This document shows, in pieces, positions 39,066 to 46,597 of a stretch of 64,000 nt of DNA. Each line of letters begins with the position of its first letter. Position 1 is the stretch's first letter. Source of the DNA: Catellatospora sichuanensis (GTDB lineage: Bacteria > Actinomycetota > Actinomycetes > Mycobacteriales > Micromonosporaceae); NCBI RefSeq assembly GCF_007483665.1, contig NZ_ML660189.1:62001-126000 (forward strand), read 5' to 3'. The notes below the pieces were generated by a model, which was given only the letters and a program-made list of their open reading frames with translations, did no database searches and was not told where the DNA came from. The translations under genes and the position numbers were made by a program.

Positions 39066-39534
39066 GTTCGGCTGACGGGCACCCTCCCTCCGCAAGCTTC
39101 CCACCTGATACGACAGGGTGAGGCCTGAGACTGGACCAGTCGCGGAGGCAGGGTGCCCGCGCCCATGACCTGATTCCCGGCGGCGCGCATACCTGCGCCA
39201 CGGGCGACGAGCAGTACGCGGTAGGTGGATCACCGCGTCCACGCCGGAGCGGACGTCGGCGGTAACGTCCCGCAGGTCCACCGCAGCGTGCTCACGCTCC
39301 GTGTCGATGATCGGAGTGTCGCCCAGCCGTCGGCAGGTAGGGCAGGCACCTGTCAGCCCTATCGGGAACTCGACATCTCCCGTGGCATTGCCGCTTCCCG
39401 TCGGTGGCAGCGGGTAGCGTGACATGCACGTCGTGCGGAAGATTCCTACGCTCCGTGATCGACGGCCGCCGCCGCCGTGCCGTTGCGGACGGCCGGCGTG
39501 GCCACGGCGCGTCGCCCACGAAGGAGCAGAGCCG
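39066..39534. other. Intergenic region with long-loop inverted repeat
   Basis: This 469-nt stretch follows the polysaccharide operon. No convincing gene is seen. It contains an 18-bp inverted repeat with one mismatch, arms 39076-39093 and 39142-39159, separated by 48 nt. The distal end holds the AAGGAG ribosome site of the phosphatase gene at 39521. Confidence 0.5.
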
Positions 39535-40386
39535 GTGCCGACCACCGACACGCACGCCCGACCGCCCGGCGCATCGCCACCCCGGCACCGCGTGCCGTGG
39601 CGTGGAGCGCCGCAGGTCTACTGGCTCGTGGTCGCATGCGTCTCGGCAGTGGCCGCGCTGTACTGGGGCGCCGTCAACACCGAGGCCGGACAGGCGTACG
39701 AGGACGCGGTCCTGGAAGGTGCCGCCCAGGCGGCTGGTGGGCTCGCGGACACGCTGGCGCGCGCACTGCTGAAACTGACACCGCTGGTGGCATTCGGCGC
39801 ACTGCTGGGAGCGGTGGTGGTCGGACGGCGTCGGCGCGGATGGGCCACGGTGGTCCTCGCGATCGGCATCGTCGTGGTGAGCGCCGGCATCGTCCAGCTG
39901 CTGAAGCTCACGCTGACCAGGCCGGTGCTGCTCGACGTCGGCGTACGCCGCGCGGACCAGAGCTTTCCCAGTGGCCACACCGCCCTGGCGCTGTCGGTGT
40001 ACGCCGCGACGCTGCTGGCGATACCCGCCCGGCATCGCCGGACCGCGGGCGCGCTGGTCGGGCTGTGGGCCCTCGGCGTCTGCCTCGCGGTCGTGGCGGC
40101 GGACTGGCACCGCCCGAGTGACGTGCTCGCCGCAGCGCTGATCGTCGTCGCGGTGGCCGCACCGGCGTGCGCGCTGGCGGCCGAGCTCAACCCGGTTACG
40201 GACGGCCCTATGCCGGACGCGGGTCGCCGCGTGGCTCTCGTTGCGGGCGGCGTGCTCCCGGTCGCCGCGGCGTCACTGGTCCTGGTCGACGACGGCCCGT
40301 CCGCGCTGTCTCTGGGCCTGGCGGCGGTTCTGGTCTGGGGCACCTGGACCCTGCTCGCCCTGTGGTGGCTGAACCGACGCGGCTAG
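39535..40386 (+). CDS. PAP2-family membrane phosphatase
   Basis: This 283-aa integral membrane phosphatase has the three family motifs: KLTLTRP (about 124-130), FPSGHT (about 144-149) and ADWHRPSDVL (catalytic His about 192). About seven to eight membrane helices are predicted. It may dephosphorylate undecaprenyl pyrophosphate and so recycle carrier for the neighbouring polysaccharide pathway; phosphatidate is another possible substrate. GTG 39535 has AAGGAG 8 nt away; the frame opens earlier with Arg/Pro-rich sequence unlike the family. Convergent with the next gene, sharing 4 bp. Confidence 0.88.
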   Translation: MPTTDTHARPPGASPPRHRVPWRGAPQVYWLVVACVSAVAALYWGAVNTEAGQAYEDAVLEGAAQAAGGLADTLARALLKLTPLVAFGALLGAVVVGRRRRGWATVVLAIGIVVVSAGIVQLLKLTLTRPVLLDVGVRRADQSFPSGHTALALSVYAATLLAIPARHRRTAGALVGLWALGVCLAVVAADWHRPSDVLAAALIVVAVAAPACALAAELNPVTDGPMPDAGRRVALVAGGVLPVAAASLVLVDDGPSALSLGLAAVLVWGTWTLLALWWLNRRG

Positions 40387-40880
40387 GCGTAGCTGTCGAG
40401 CGGAGTCTGCGATTCACGCGCCTCGACGTAGGCGCGTCTGCCGCCGGCGGTGGGCTCGTCCTCGGCGAGGATCTGCACCACGGAAAGGTCCTGCGGAAGG
40501 ACCCGGACCGGAAGCCGTGCCCCGGCCGCGTACCGCTCCAACTGTCGGGCCGGCAGCCGGAAGATCCGGTAGATCCGGTGGCCCGCGGCGACACCGACGC
40601 CCTCGAATTCCAGCAGCATCGCGACCTGGACCAGGCCGTGCTGAGGGTCGGACTCGAACACCACGCTGTCGTGGACACGCGCATGTCCGGACACCGCGTT
40701 GCGGACGAATCGGCGCTCGCGCAGCTTGACCGCGACGGCAGCACCCGCGCCGAGGACCAATGACGCGATCACCGCAAACAGACCGCCGGTCGAGCCTTGC
40801 ACGTATGCCAGCCAGCCGACCGCGCCGAACACCGCCAGGACACCGGCGATGATGAGCCACCCGAGGGTCTTTTTCTGCAC
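40383..40880 (-). CDS. Small two-helix membrane protein, unknown function
   Basis: This 165-aa protein has membrane segments at about 7-26 (GWLIIAGVLAVFGAVGWLAY) and 31-50, then a soluble domain of about 110 residues with beta-rich stretches (HARVHDSVVFES, VQVAMLLEFEGVGV, PARLPVRVLPQDLSVVQIL) reminiscent of small nucleic-acid- or lipid-binding barrels. I do not know the family. GTG 40880 was chosen because TAGCCT ends 8 nt upstream and no ribosome site exists; the frame continues upstream to 40988. Confidence 0.65.
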   Translation of the reverse strand: MQKKTLGWLIIAGVLAVFGAVGWLAYVQGSTGGLFAVIASLVLGAGAAVAVKLRERRFVRNAVSGHARVHDSVVFESDPQHGLVQVAMLLEFEGVGVAAGHRIYRIFRLPARQLERYAAGARLPVRVLPQDLSVVQILAEDEPTAGGRRAYVEARESQTPLDSYA

Positions 40881-40888
40881 GAGCGGAG

Positions 40889-40894
40889 AGGCTA
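40889..40894 (-). promoter_or_regulatory. -10 element for leaderless start at 40880
   Basis: TAGCCT on the minus strand ends 8 nt before the GTG. Confidence 0.45.
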
Positions 40895-41021
40895 GCGGAC
40901 AGACCACTTCCGGAGAAGACCCGGAACGCCTGCGCGACCAGCTCACGTGGAAGCTCCCAGCCCAGACATCCGTGCACGCTATGCGCAAGGTAGGCGCATT
41001 GTTGCGCCACTACCCGAAGAT

Positions 41022-41543
41022 GTGGGCGTGGAGGCAGCGCTGGTAGCTCTCATCGCGGTAGCGGGAACGCTTTTGGGGTCGGTAGTGGCCCATCTTCTTC
41101 AACGCAGGCAGATGAACTGGCGCGATGCCGTCGAGGCAACTGGGCGGTTGCGAGACTTGCACTTGAATACGTACAGCTCGCTTGCAGAGGCCGCAACAGC
41201 GTTCCGAGGTGCGCAGATTCAGCGGTGGCTGGCCGGCGAGAGGCATGGCAAGGACAGCGATCAGTACGCGAGCGCCAAGGCCGAGGCGTTTCGCGTCCGG
41301 GTGGCAGCGCGGGGTGCGATGTTCAAAGTGAGGATGGTTGCTCTCGATGAAGAAGTGGCGAGGCTGGCTGCCGAGCTAGTCGATCATGCCTCGTTCATCC
41401 ATGACGCCGATAGTCGCGAGGATCTCCAGCTGAGGGCGGACCGGTCCCGGCAGGTTCACGATGACTTCATCTCGGCGGCTGCCCGGCAGATCGCCGCCTT
41501 CTCGCAGGCAGGTTCGGAAGGCGGGAGCACAGCCCGATGGTGA
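41022..41543 (+). CDS. Hypothetical protein with N-terminal membrane helix and coiled coil
   Basis: This 173-aa protein has one membrane helix near the start (VEAALVALIAVAGTLLGSVV). A long helical, charged cytoplasmic part follows, rich in Ala/Arg/Glu with coiled-coil-like periodicity. Such short membrane-helix plus coiled-coil proteins are common and undescribed in actinobacteria. The GTG at 41022 or 41028 could be the start; neither has a good ribosome site. Its GC content is lower than the core genes, consistent with the accessory stretch next to tRNA-Arg. Confidence 0.55.
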   Translation: MGVEAALVALIAVAGTLLGSVVAHLLQRRQMNWRDAVEATGRLRDLHLNTYSSLAEAATAFRGAQIQRWLAGERHGKDSDQYASAKAEAFRVRVAARGAMFKVRMVALDEEVARLAAELVDHASFIHDADSREDLQLRADRSRQVHDDFISAAARQIAAFSQAGSEGGSTARW

Positions 41544-41600
41544 TCCGCCGCGGGACAACTTCGGCAGGTATTCGGCAGAGGCAACGCTCACCTGCCCCGG

Positions 41601-42332
41601 TCAGGCCTTGACCAGGATCTCCGTTCTGATCGTGTACAACAGCTGCGCACTGTCGTCCTTGGGCCGACCGCCGTAAAAGACGGCGATGCCGAAGCTGCCA
41701 TAGTCCATCCATCCGCAGGCCACGGCGTCACGGCCACCCTTGTCGTAAATGTCGGCGCACTTGAGCACGCCACCGCGCGGGCGCGCGTCGTACGCCTGCG
41801 CGTTCCTGAGCACCCCGTCGCCCACCATGGCCATGACCTTGTCCAGTTCGCTTTCCGGGTCGAGGACGAGCGCGGTGACGACCACGAGGAAGACCACCTT
41901 CTTCTCGGCCTTCGGGTCGTCCAACTTGACCCCGATCGCGTCCGCGTACTCCCCCCTCTCGGCGTGGATGTCGTCGATCAATTCCTGCTCCAACGCCTGC
42001 AACTGCGGGCTGGTGTCCTTGCGCAAGCCCGCGACTTCCGCGCCGAGCACGGCACGCACCGGGTACTGGTCGCGGATCGGTTCGGTGACGACGGTGAGCA
42101 CCCCACAGCAGCCCAGGCTCAGCACGGTGAGGACGGCGAGCACCCACGGCCACCGCCGTCGGCGTCCTACACCGACGGCGGTGGGCAGGGCGGCGACGTT
42201 CGCCGTACGGCCATGGCCGGACCATGGGCTGAACGGTGGCTGGGGTGGGGTGCCGGGTGGGATCACGCGCGGCACTGTATCGGTCGGCGGCCGGAGCTGG
42301 TTGATGCCTGGAATATGGGCGGTCAGGGGCAT
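41601..42332 (-). CDS. Hypothetical single-pass membrane protein
   Basis: This 243-aa protein has a Pro-rich cytoplasmic N-terminus (residues 1-60). One membrane helix (about 66-85, WPWVLAVLTVLSLGCCGVL) is followed by an extracellular domain with two Cys (ADIYDK region and VACGWMD) near the C-terminus that may form a disulphide. LLYTIRTEILVKA closes the protein. No family is recognised. ATG 42332 is my choice; the frame opens back to 42533 with low-complexity sequence. The C-terminal part resembles small exported proteins of actinomycetes that have no assigned role. Confidence 0.6.
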   Translation of the reverse strand: MPLTAHIPGINQLRPPTDTVPRVIPPGTPPQPPFSPWSGHGRTANVAALPTAVGVGRRRRWPWVLAVLTVLSLGCCGVLTVVTEPIRDQYPVRAVLGAEVAGLRKDTSPQLQALEQELIDDIHAERGEYADAIGVKLDDPKAEKKVVFLVVVTALVLDPESELDKVMAMVGDGVLRNAQAYDARPRGGVLKCADIYDKGGRDAVACGWMDYGSFGIAVFYGGRPKDDSAQLLYTIRTEILVKA

Positions 42333-42472
42333 CCGTCCGGTGGTGTCGGGCCGCGCGGCGGTGAGCACGACGACCTCGGCCCGCCGCGGTGGCCGCCAGA
42401 TAGGCGGAGCGTCCGGCTGGAGCCTGCTCGTGGCTGACGAGCCCACCCGCCTGGTAGCAGCGGCGCGGAGTG

Positions 42473-42682
42473 CTATCGGTGGACGTAGACGCGCACGCCG
42501 TAGCCTGCACGGTCCTGGCCGTACACCCACCACTCCGGCGGCGTCGTGGTCAGCACGTCAATGTGGGACAGCATGACCTGCACGGGTTCCCGCCCGCCCA
42601 GGTCGTGCGGTACCTCCAGCACATCACCGGCCCGAGGGTCCGGGTGGTCGGCGGGCAATTCATAGGTGAATTCTGCGCTCAC
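42473..42682 (-). CDS. Small acidic hypothetical protein
   Basis: This 69-aa protein starts MSAEFTYELPADHPDPRAGD from GTG, with an AAGGGAAG box about 6 nt upstream. The composition is protein-like, with a probable beta barrel (VLEVPHDLG, VQVMLSHIDVL, VYGVRV-like end). No family is recognised. The good ribosome site and regular codon use are the main support. It lies 140 nt upstream of the membrane protein at 42332 on the same strand. Confidence 0.5.
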   Translation of the reverse strand: MSAEFTYELPADHPDPRAGDVLEVPHDLGGREPVQVMLSHIDVLTTTPPEWWVYGQDRAGYGVRVYVHR

Positions 42683-42990
42683 AGACTTCCCTTACCCGCA
42701 ATAGCCAAGGTCTGACAGGTGTTGCCGACTTTTCCTGTGCTCGACATAAGCCTGTATCCGGGCTGCCGATCCCCGCTTTCAACTTCAGCGCGAAAGGTTG
42801 CTTCGCGGCGACGGCTCGGTCGACTTCGGCCCTCTGCCCAGCCCAAACGCGCCCAAGCGCCGATACGAGCGGCCAGCGGCGAGCTACCTGCACGAGGTGC
42901 TCGCTGCCGCGCCTTCGACCCGTGACCTAGGGTGGCGAACGGGACTCCCGTAGAGGCAACGTCAGGGCGGACCTGCCGGGTCTGCCGGGG
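42683..42990. other. Gap without a recognised gene
   Basis: Short open frames on both strands in this 308-nt gap lack ribosome sites and protein-like composition. Nothing else is visible; the right end is the 3' side of vapC. Confidence 0.4.
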
Positions 42991-43395
42991 TCAGAGGATC
43001 CGTAGGCGCTCGTTGGCCTGGCCTGTCAAGTCCGCGATGAGCTCGAAATCCTTGTCCAGGTGAAGCAGGACATGGCCGGCGCGTTCCGCCGCGGCGGCGA
43101 TGAGCAGGTCCGGAATGCCTGGTGCGCGGTGCAGGCCACGATCGGCGAGCTGTAGCTGAACATCTACTGCCCGCTGCTCCATGGCCGGGGTCAGGTACTC
43201 GACGGGCATCAGCGACAGCGGTGGTCGGCCGGAGGCTGTGCGAAGGTCACGAGCGGAGCGGGCGGAGAACCCTACCTCCAGGAGTGTGACAGTGGTGATG
43301 TGGACCGATCCTCGGCCGATGCGATCGGCCCACTCGGCAGCGTCGGGGCTGGCCGATAGCCGAACAAGCGCGGATTTGTCGATCAACCAGGTCAT
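42991..43395 (-). CDS. vapC: VapC-type PIN-domain toxin
   Basis: This 134-aa PIN ribonuclease has acidic metal ligands in WLIDKSAL (Asp near residue 6), VTLLEVGFS (Glu about 42) and [14 protein letters not shown] (Asp about 98); [11 protein letters not shown] carries the fourth Asp. VapC toxins cut tRNA or rRNA when the antitoxin is lost. The ATG at 43395 overlaps the vapB stop by 4 bp; a GTG two codons upstream is possible. Second gene of the toxin-antitoxin operon. Confidence 0.9.
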   Translation of the reverse strand: MTWLIDKSALVRLSASPDAAEWADRIGRGSVHITTVTLLEVGFSARSARDLRTASGRPPLSLMPVEYLTPAMEQRAVDVQLQLADRGLHRAPGIPDLLIAAAAERAGHVLLHLDKDFELIADLTGQANERLRIL

Positions 43396-43610
43396 TGCCA
43401 CGCCTGCTGCATGATCTCCTCGTCAGCCAGATCGGCGAAGCTGTTCTCGAACCTGGTCAAATCTTCGATCGAGACGGCGCCAGGCTTGTGGGCGGCCTGG
43501 GTGAGCGTCCGCCGCAGGTATTCGCTTCGTGACAGGCCGAGCCGTCCGGCGTTGCTGTCGAGGGCAGCGACAATCTCATCGGGGACATCACGGATGAGAA
43601 GGTCAGTCAT
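43392..43610 (-). CDS. vapB: VapB-type ribbon-helix-helix antitoxin
   Basis: This 72-aa antitoxin has an N-terminal RHH DNA-binding unit ([20 protein letters not shown], then [13 protein letters not shown]) and a C-terminal toxin-binding tail ([20 protein letters not shown]). It should neutralise the PIN toxin and repress the operon through the palindrome at 43630-43657, which lies 20 nt upstream of its start. ATG 43610 has GGGAG 6 nt upstream. Confidence 0.9.
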   Translation of the reverse strand: MTDLLIRDVPDEIVAALDSNAGRLGLSRSEYLRRTLTQAAHKPGAVSIEDLTRFENSFADLADEEIMQQAWQ

Positions 43611-44010
43611 GATCACTCCCAGCTTGCACGGCGGTGATATCTAATGATATCACCGCCGACGTCGGCGGATCGACCTCGCTGATGGAACCTGCTTGGGCTG
43701 CTGCCGACTGCCGTCCGCGCTCGTCGCCGCCGCCGACGCTTCGTAGTCGAACTCCAGCTCGCACGCATCGCCCGGCCCGGCTCAGGCCCGGCGACGGAAG
43801 TCCGCCGGAGCTGACCGCGATGGCGTCGTGGCGCGTCGGGTACGAGTAGTGCTTCTTGTCGTAGCGATATGTACGAAAGTCGATAATCTGTCTTAGCGGA
43901 TCAGCCAGTGGGCGGGAAGCCGCTTCGCGGCCGGCTGCGAGCTGTGGCGGAGTAGGACGAGAGTTCCGCAGCTCAATGGCCTTCGAGTGCTCATCGATAA
44001 ATTCCGACAT
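43603..44010 (-). CDS. Possible small gene or gene remnant upstream of vapB
   Basis: A 135-codon frame starts MSEFIDEHSKAIELRNSRPT. Its first 65 residues (44010 to about 43815) look protein-like, with mixed codon use and lower GC. The rest becomes Gly/Arg/Ser-rich and runs through the vapBC operator and into vapB, which a real gene would not do. I suspect a truncated gene whose 3' end was lost when the vapBC segment arrived. No RBS is clear. Confidence 0.25.
   Translation of the reverse strand: MSEFIDEHSKAIELRNSRPTPPQLAAGREAASRPLADPLRQIIDFRTYRYDKKHYSYPTRHDAIAVSSGGLPSPGLSRAGRCVRAGVRLRSVGGGDERGRQSAAAQAGSISEVDPPTSAVISLDITAVQAGSDHD
43630..43657. promoter_or_regulatory. vapBC operator: 12-bp inverted repeat
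   Basis: GGCGGTGATATC, then TAAT, then GATATCACCGCC, a perfect repeat directly before vapB. The AT-rich centre also gives a -10-like TTAGAT on the minus strand, so bound VapBC would cover the promoter. Confidence 0.75.
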
Positions 44011-44032
44011 CAGCCGAAAATCGTGTAAAAGG

Positions 44033-44104
44033 TGCCCCCGGCAGGATTCGAACCTGCGCCCCCGCCTCCGGAGGGCGGTGCTCTATCCCCTGAGCTACGG
44101 GGGC
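44033..44104 (-). tRNA. tRNA-Arg (anticodon CCG)
   Basis: The minus strand folds into a standard cloverleaf of 72 nt: acceptor GCCCCCG/CGGGGGC with discriminator A, D-arm GCTC...GAGC, anticodon stem CCGCC/GGCGG with loop CTCCGGA (anticodon CCG, codon CGG), and T-arm GCAGG/CCTGC with TTCGAAT. CCA is not encoded. A TTTT follows 3 nt after the discriminator. Confidence 0.95.
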
Positions 44105-44290
44105 TCAGCGACCGACAAAGAGTAGCAGGTCCCCCTCACGGCATCGAATCGGTATCCGGGTCGGCTGTTCGGCCGATGGCGTGTCGTGTCGATCATCGGT
44201 TTGCGGGCGTTCAATCCGATGCCTGCCGACACAGGTCCAGGCGAGGATGTGGCAGTTGACCCACCTGTCCATCCCCTCGGAGGAACATCC

Positions 44291-44980
44291 ATGCGCCTCG
44301 TGCGGCCTCTTCTCACCGCGGCGATCGCTGCGCTGGCCAGCGTTGCCTTCGCCGGTCCGGCGCACGCGGACACGACCGTGCCGCTGAACCAGACCAAGGC
44401 CGGCAAGACGGTCCTGGCCGATTCGTTCACCCCGCAGCTGTGCGACGACGAGCGGTTCGCTCCCCGCGCCGCGGACGAGGACGGCTGGCACTTCATCCTG
44501 CCGGGCACCGGGGGCGAGTTCGTCAAGATCACATTGACGTTCAAGGACCTGGGCGGCAACACCGTCGTCGTCGAGATTCCGGACGCGGACGACAACCCTT
44601 ACAAGAACGACTTCTACCAGGCGGGTGACGACGGCAAGCACGCGTACCTGTTCACACCGGCCGGCTGGACGCTGACCGCGGGTTCGGCGGTCGTGACCAA
44701 CAGCCCGGACTTCTTCACCCTGAGCCACACCTGCGGTGGCACGCCCGACACCAGCACGCCGACTCCCGGCGGGACGCCTACGCCGGGTGGCGGGACGCCG
44801 ACGCCGGGCACGTCCACGGGCACCCCTGGCCTGACGCCCTCGCCGTCGGATGGGCCGGGTCTCCCGGTGACCGGCGCTGCCGTGACGGTCACCGCCATCG
44901 TGGGCCTGGCGCTGGTCGTCGGCGGGGCAGGGACGCTGTTCCTGGTGCGCCGACGCCGCGATCTGCCGACCGAGGTCTGA
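44291..44980 (+). CDS. Secreted LPXTG-like surface protein
   Basis: This 229-aa protein has a signal peptide (residues 1-27, cut after AHA). A folded N-terminal domain (28-150) has two Cys that could pair (QLCDD and SHTCGG). A Thr/Pro/Gly-rich stalk (TPTPGG repeats, about 150-190) follows, and the C-terminus has LPVTG, a membrane helix and RRRR, the classic sortase signal. It should be covalently attached to the cell wall. A GGAGGA site lies 5-6 nt before the ATG. The ligand or role of the folded domain is not recognised. Confidence 0.85.
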   Translation: MRLVRPLLTAAIAALASVAFAGPAHADTTVPLNQTKAGKTVLADSFTPQLCDDERFAPRAADEDGWHFILPGTGGEFVKITLTFKDLGGNTVVVEIPDADDNPYKNDFYQAGDDGKHAYLFTPAGWTLTAGSAVVTNSPDFFTLSHTCGGTPDTSTPTPGGTPTPGGGTPTPGTSTGTPGLTPSPSDGPGLPVTGAAVTVTAIVGLALVVGGAGTLFLVRRRRDLPTEV

Positions 44981-45013
44981 TCGCCGGCTCGGCCTGACGC
45001 CGACGCGCAGGTA

Positions 45014-45051
45014 CGAGAAGGCCCCGCCGGAACTCCGGCGGGGCCTTCTCG
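45014..45051. terminator. Bidirectional terminator
   Basis: 18-bp perfect arms (45014-45031, 45034-45051) lie between the convergent surface-protein and DUF305 genes. Confidence 0.85.
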
Positions 45052-45061
45052 CGTGTACACC

Positions 45062-45691
45062 TCAACGTTTGGCGAGGGTCGCCTGCAGCTGCTGCATCTC
45101 GGAGATCTCCAGCGACTGACGGGCCTTCATGCCCTTGGCGAGCCAGAGCACGTCGGGGTCGTCGGTCTGGGTCAGCACGGCGTCGACCATGTGCACGCCA
45201 CCCAGGTGATGCTTGATCATCATCTCCAGGAACAGGCGGTCGACGTCCTTGCCGGTGGCGTTCTCCAGCGCGGTCATCTCCTGCGGCGTGGCCATGCCGG
45301 GCATCAGGTTGCCGTTGGTCAGGGCCTTGTCGCCGTCGGGCATCCAGGCCATCGGCCTGGCGTCCGAGTTGATGTTGAGACCCCAGTCCCGCAGCCACTG
45401 GCCCATGATGCCGATCTGGGCCTGCTGGGTCAGCGCGATGTCCTCGCCGAGGGTACGCACCTCGTGTGCGTTGCCCTTCTTCGTGGCGATCATGCCCATG
45501 GCGACGGCCTGGGCGTGGTGGGTCGTCATGTCGCGCGCGAAGCCGGCAGCGGCCGAGTCGTCGGCCGGGGTGCCGGGCGCGGCCAGGCGGGTCACGCCGA
45601 AACCGATGGCGAGCCCGACCAGCAGCGCGAGCGCCACGGAGAGGGCCAGCCCTCGCGTGCTGAACCGAGGGCTGTTCCCCACGTCCGTCAT
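45062..45691 (-). CDS. DUF305 family exported protein
   Basis: This 209-aa protein has an N-terminal signal anchor (about 15-38, ALSVALALLVGLAIGFGV). Two His/Met-rich four-helix units follow: FARDMTTHHAQAVAMGM and LFLEMMIKHHLGGVHM. The family is ferritin-like in shape and often linked to copper or metal handling; the biochemical role is not firmly known. AGGAG lies 6 nt before the ATG. It follows the DUF3105 gene by 10 nt, an arrangement I have often seen in actinobacteria. Confidence 0.9.
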   Translation of the reverse strand: MTDVGNSPRFSTRGLALSVALALLVGLAIGFGVTRLAAPGTPADDSAAAGFARDMTTHHAQAVAMGMIATKKGNAHEVRTLGEDIALTQQAQIGIMGQWLRDWGLNINSDARPMAWMPDGDKALTNGNLMPGMATPQEMTALENATGKDVDRLFLEMMIKHHLGGVHMVDAVLTQTDDPDVLWLAKGMKARQSLEISEMQQLQATLAKR

Positions 45692-45701
45692 GTCGCTCCT
45701 G

Positions 45702-46511
45702 TCAGCCCTGCTGCTGCTGTTGCTGGAGCGCGGCTGCCTGCTCCTCGGTCAGCGGCTTGTCGCCGGTGGCGGTGTTGCCGCCCTGGCACGTCGCACCCGG
45801 TTCCTGGGTGGCGTTGACGCGCAGCGCACCGATGAAGTCGTCGATCCGGGAGTCGCTCGCGGTGTCCACCTTGAGCTGGTACGACCACGCCTGCAGCGAG
45901 ATCGGCTTGTCCAGGTTCTCGACCGGGCTCATCATCATCATTTCCTTGCCCTGGACCTTGGCGGCGAGTTCGGCCACCTGGTCGGCGGGCAGGTCCTTGC
46001 GGTACGTGATCCAGACCGCGCCGTGCTCGAGGCTGTGCACCGCGTGCTCGTTCGGGATGGGTGCGTCGTACACGTTGCCGATGCACTGCTGCCACACGTA
46101 GCTGTGGGTGCCGCCGACCGGTGGGGTCAGCTCGTACTTCTCCTGGTTGTACGTGTGGTTGCTCTTGAGTTCCGTCGTCACGTGGGTGATGCCGTCGATG
46201 GCGCCGGCGCGCGTCTCCCAGTCGTAGCCTGCGCCGCCCGGCTTGAACGCCGCCCAGGCGCCCCAGCCGATGATGCCGACCGCGATCAGACCGACGGCGG
46301 CGAACATGGCGATGGGTCCCCAGTTGCGGCCCTGGTTGACCTTGATTGGCGTGATCGGCTTGCGGGGGCCGCCGCCCTTGCCACCCTTGGCGGGCGGGGT
46401 CTTGCCGCCGGTGGTGGATTTCGTGCCGGGCTTGGCGCCGGCCGCGGGCTTGCCGCCGACCTTCACAACATTGGGGCGGTGCTGCTCCCCGCCTTGCGTG
46501 CTGATGCTCAT
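45702..46511 (-). CDS. DUF3105 family membrane protein
   Basis: This 269-aa protein has a Lys/Gly/Pro-rich cytoplasmic N-terminus (about 1-65). One membrane helix (about 70-90, IAMFAAVGLIAVGIIGWGAW) leads to an external DUF3105 domain with GGTHSYVWQQCIGNVYDAP, NEHAVHSLEHGAVWITYR and KEMMMMSPVENLDKP. The conserved His, Cys and Met suggest metal (copper) binding together with the downstream DUF305 protein. The C-terminus ends in a poly-Gln run. ATG 46511 was chosen; divergent from argS with 86 nt between. Confidence 0.88.
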   Translation of the reverse strand: MSISTQGGEQHRPNVVKVGGKPAAGAKPGTKSTTGGKTPPAKGGKGGGPRKPITPIKVNQGRNWGPIAMFAAVGLIAVGIIGWGAWAAFKPGGAGYDWETRAGAIDGITHVTTELKSNHTYNQEKYELTPPVGGTHSYVWQQCIGNVYDAPIPNEHAVHSLEHGAVWITYRKDLPADQVAELAAKVQGKEMMMMSPVENLDKPISLQAWSYQLKVDTASDSRIDDFIGALRVNATQEPGATCQGGNTATGDKPLTEEQAAALQQQQQQG

Positions 46512-46585
46512 CGTGGTGTCCGTCACATCGAGGGGTGGGCGCGCCCGCCGTGCGGTGGGACGCAGAGGGCCGAAGTCTACCCGGT

Positions 46586-46591
46586 TAGCAT
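46586..46591 (+). promoter_or_regulatory. -10 element for leaderless argS
   Basis: TAGCAT ends 6 nt before the GTG of argS; no ribosome site is present. Confidence 0.55.
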
Positions 46592-46597
46592 GGCCGG

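Noticed and set aside
38033-39121. Overlapping plus-strand frame across the NadE-like gene
   Set aside because: Out of frame with the PP-loop motif; Arg/Pro-rich composition of a shadow.
42660-42925. Short open frames on both strands between vapC and the 69-aa gene
   Set aside because: No ribosome site and no protein-like composition.
44033-44104. tRNA-Arg as an active phage attachment site
   Set aside because: No integrase gene and no second copy of the tRNA 3' end was found in the window.
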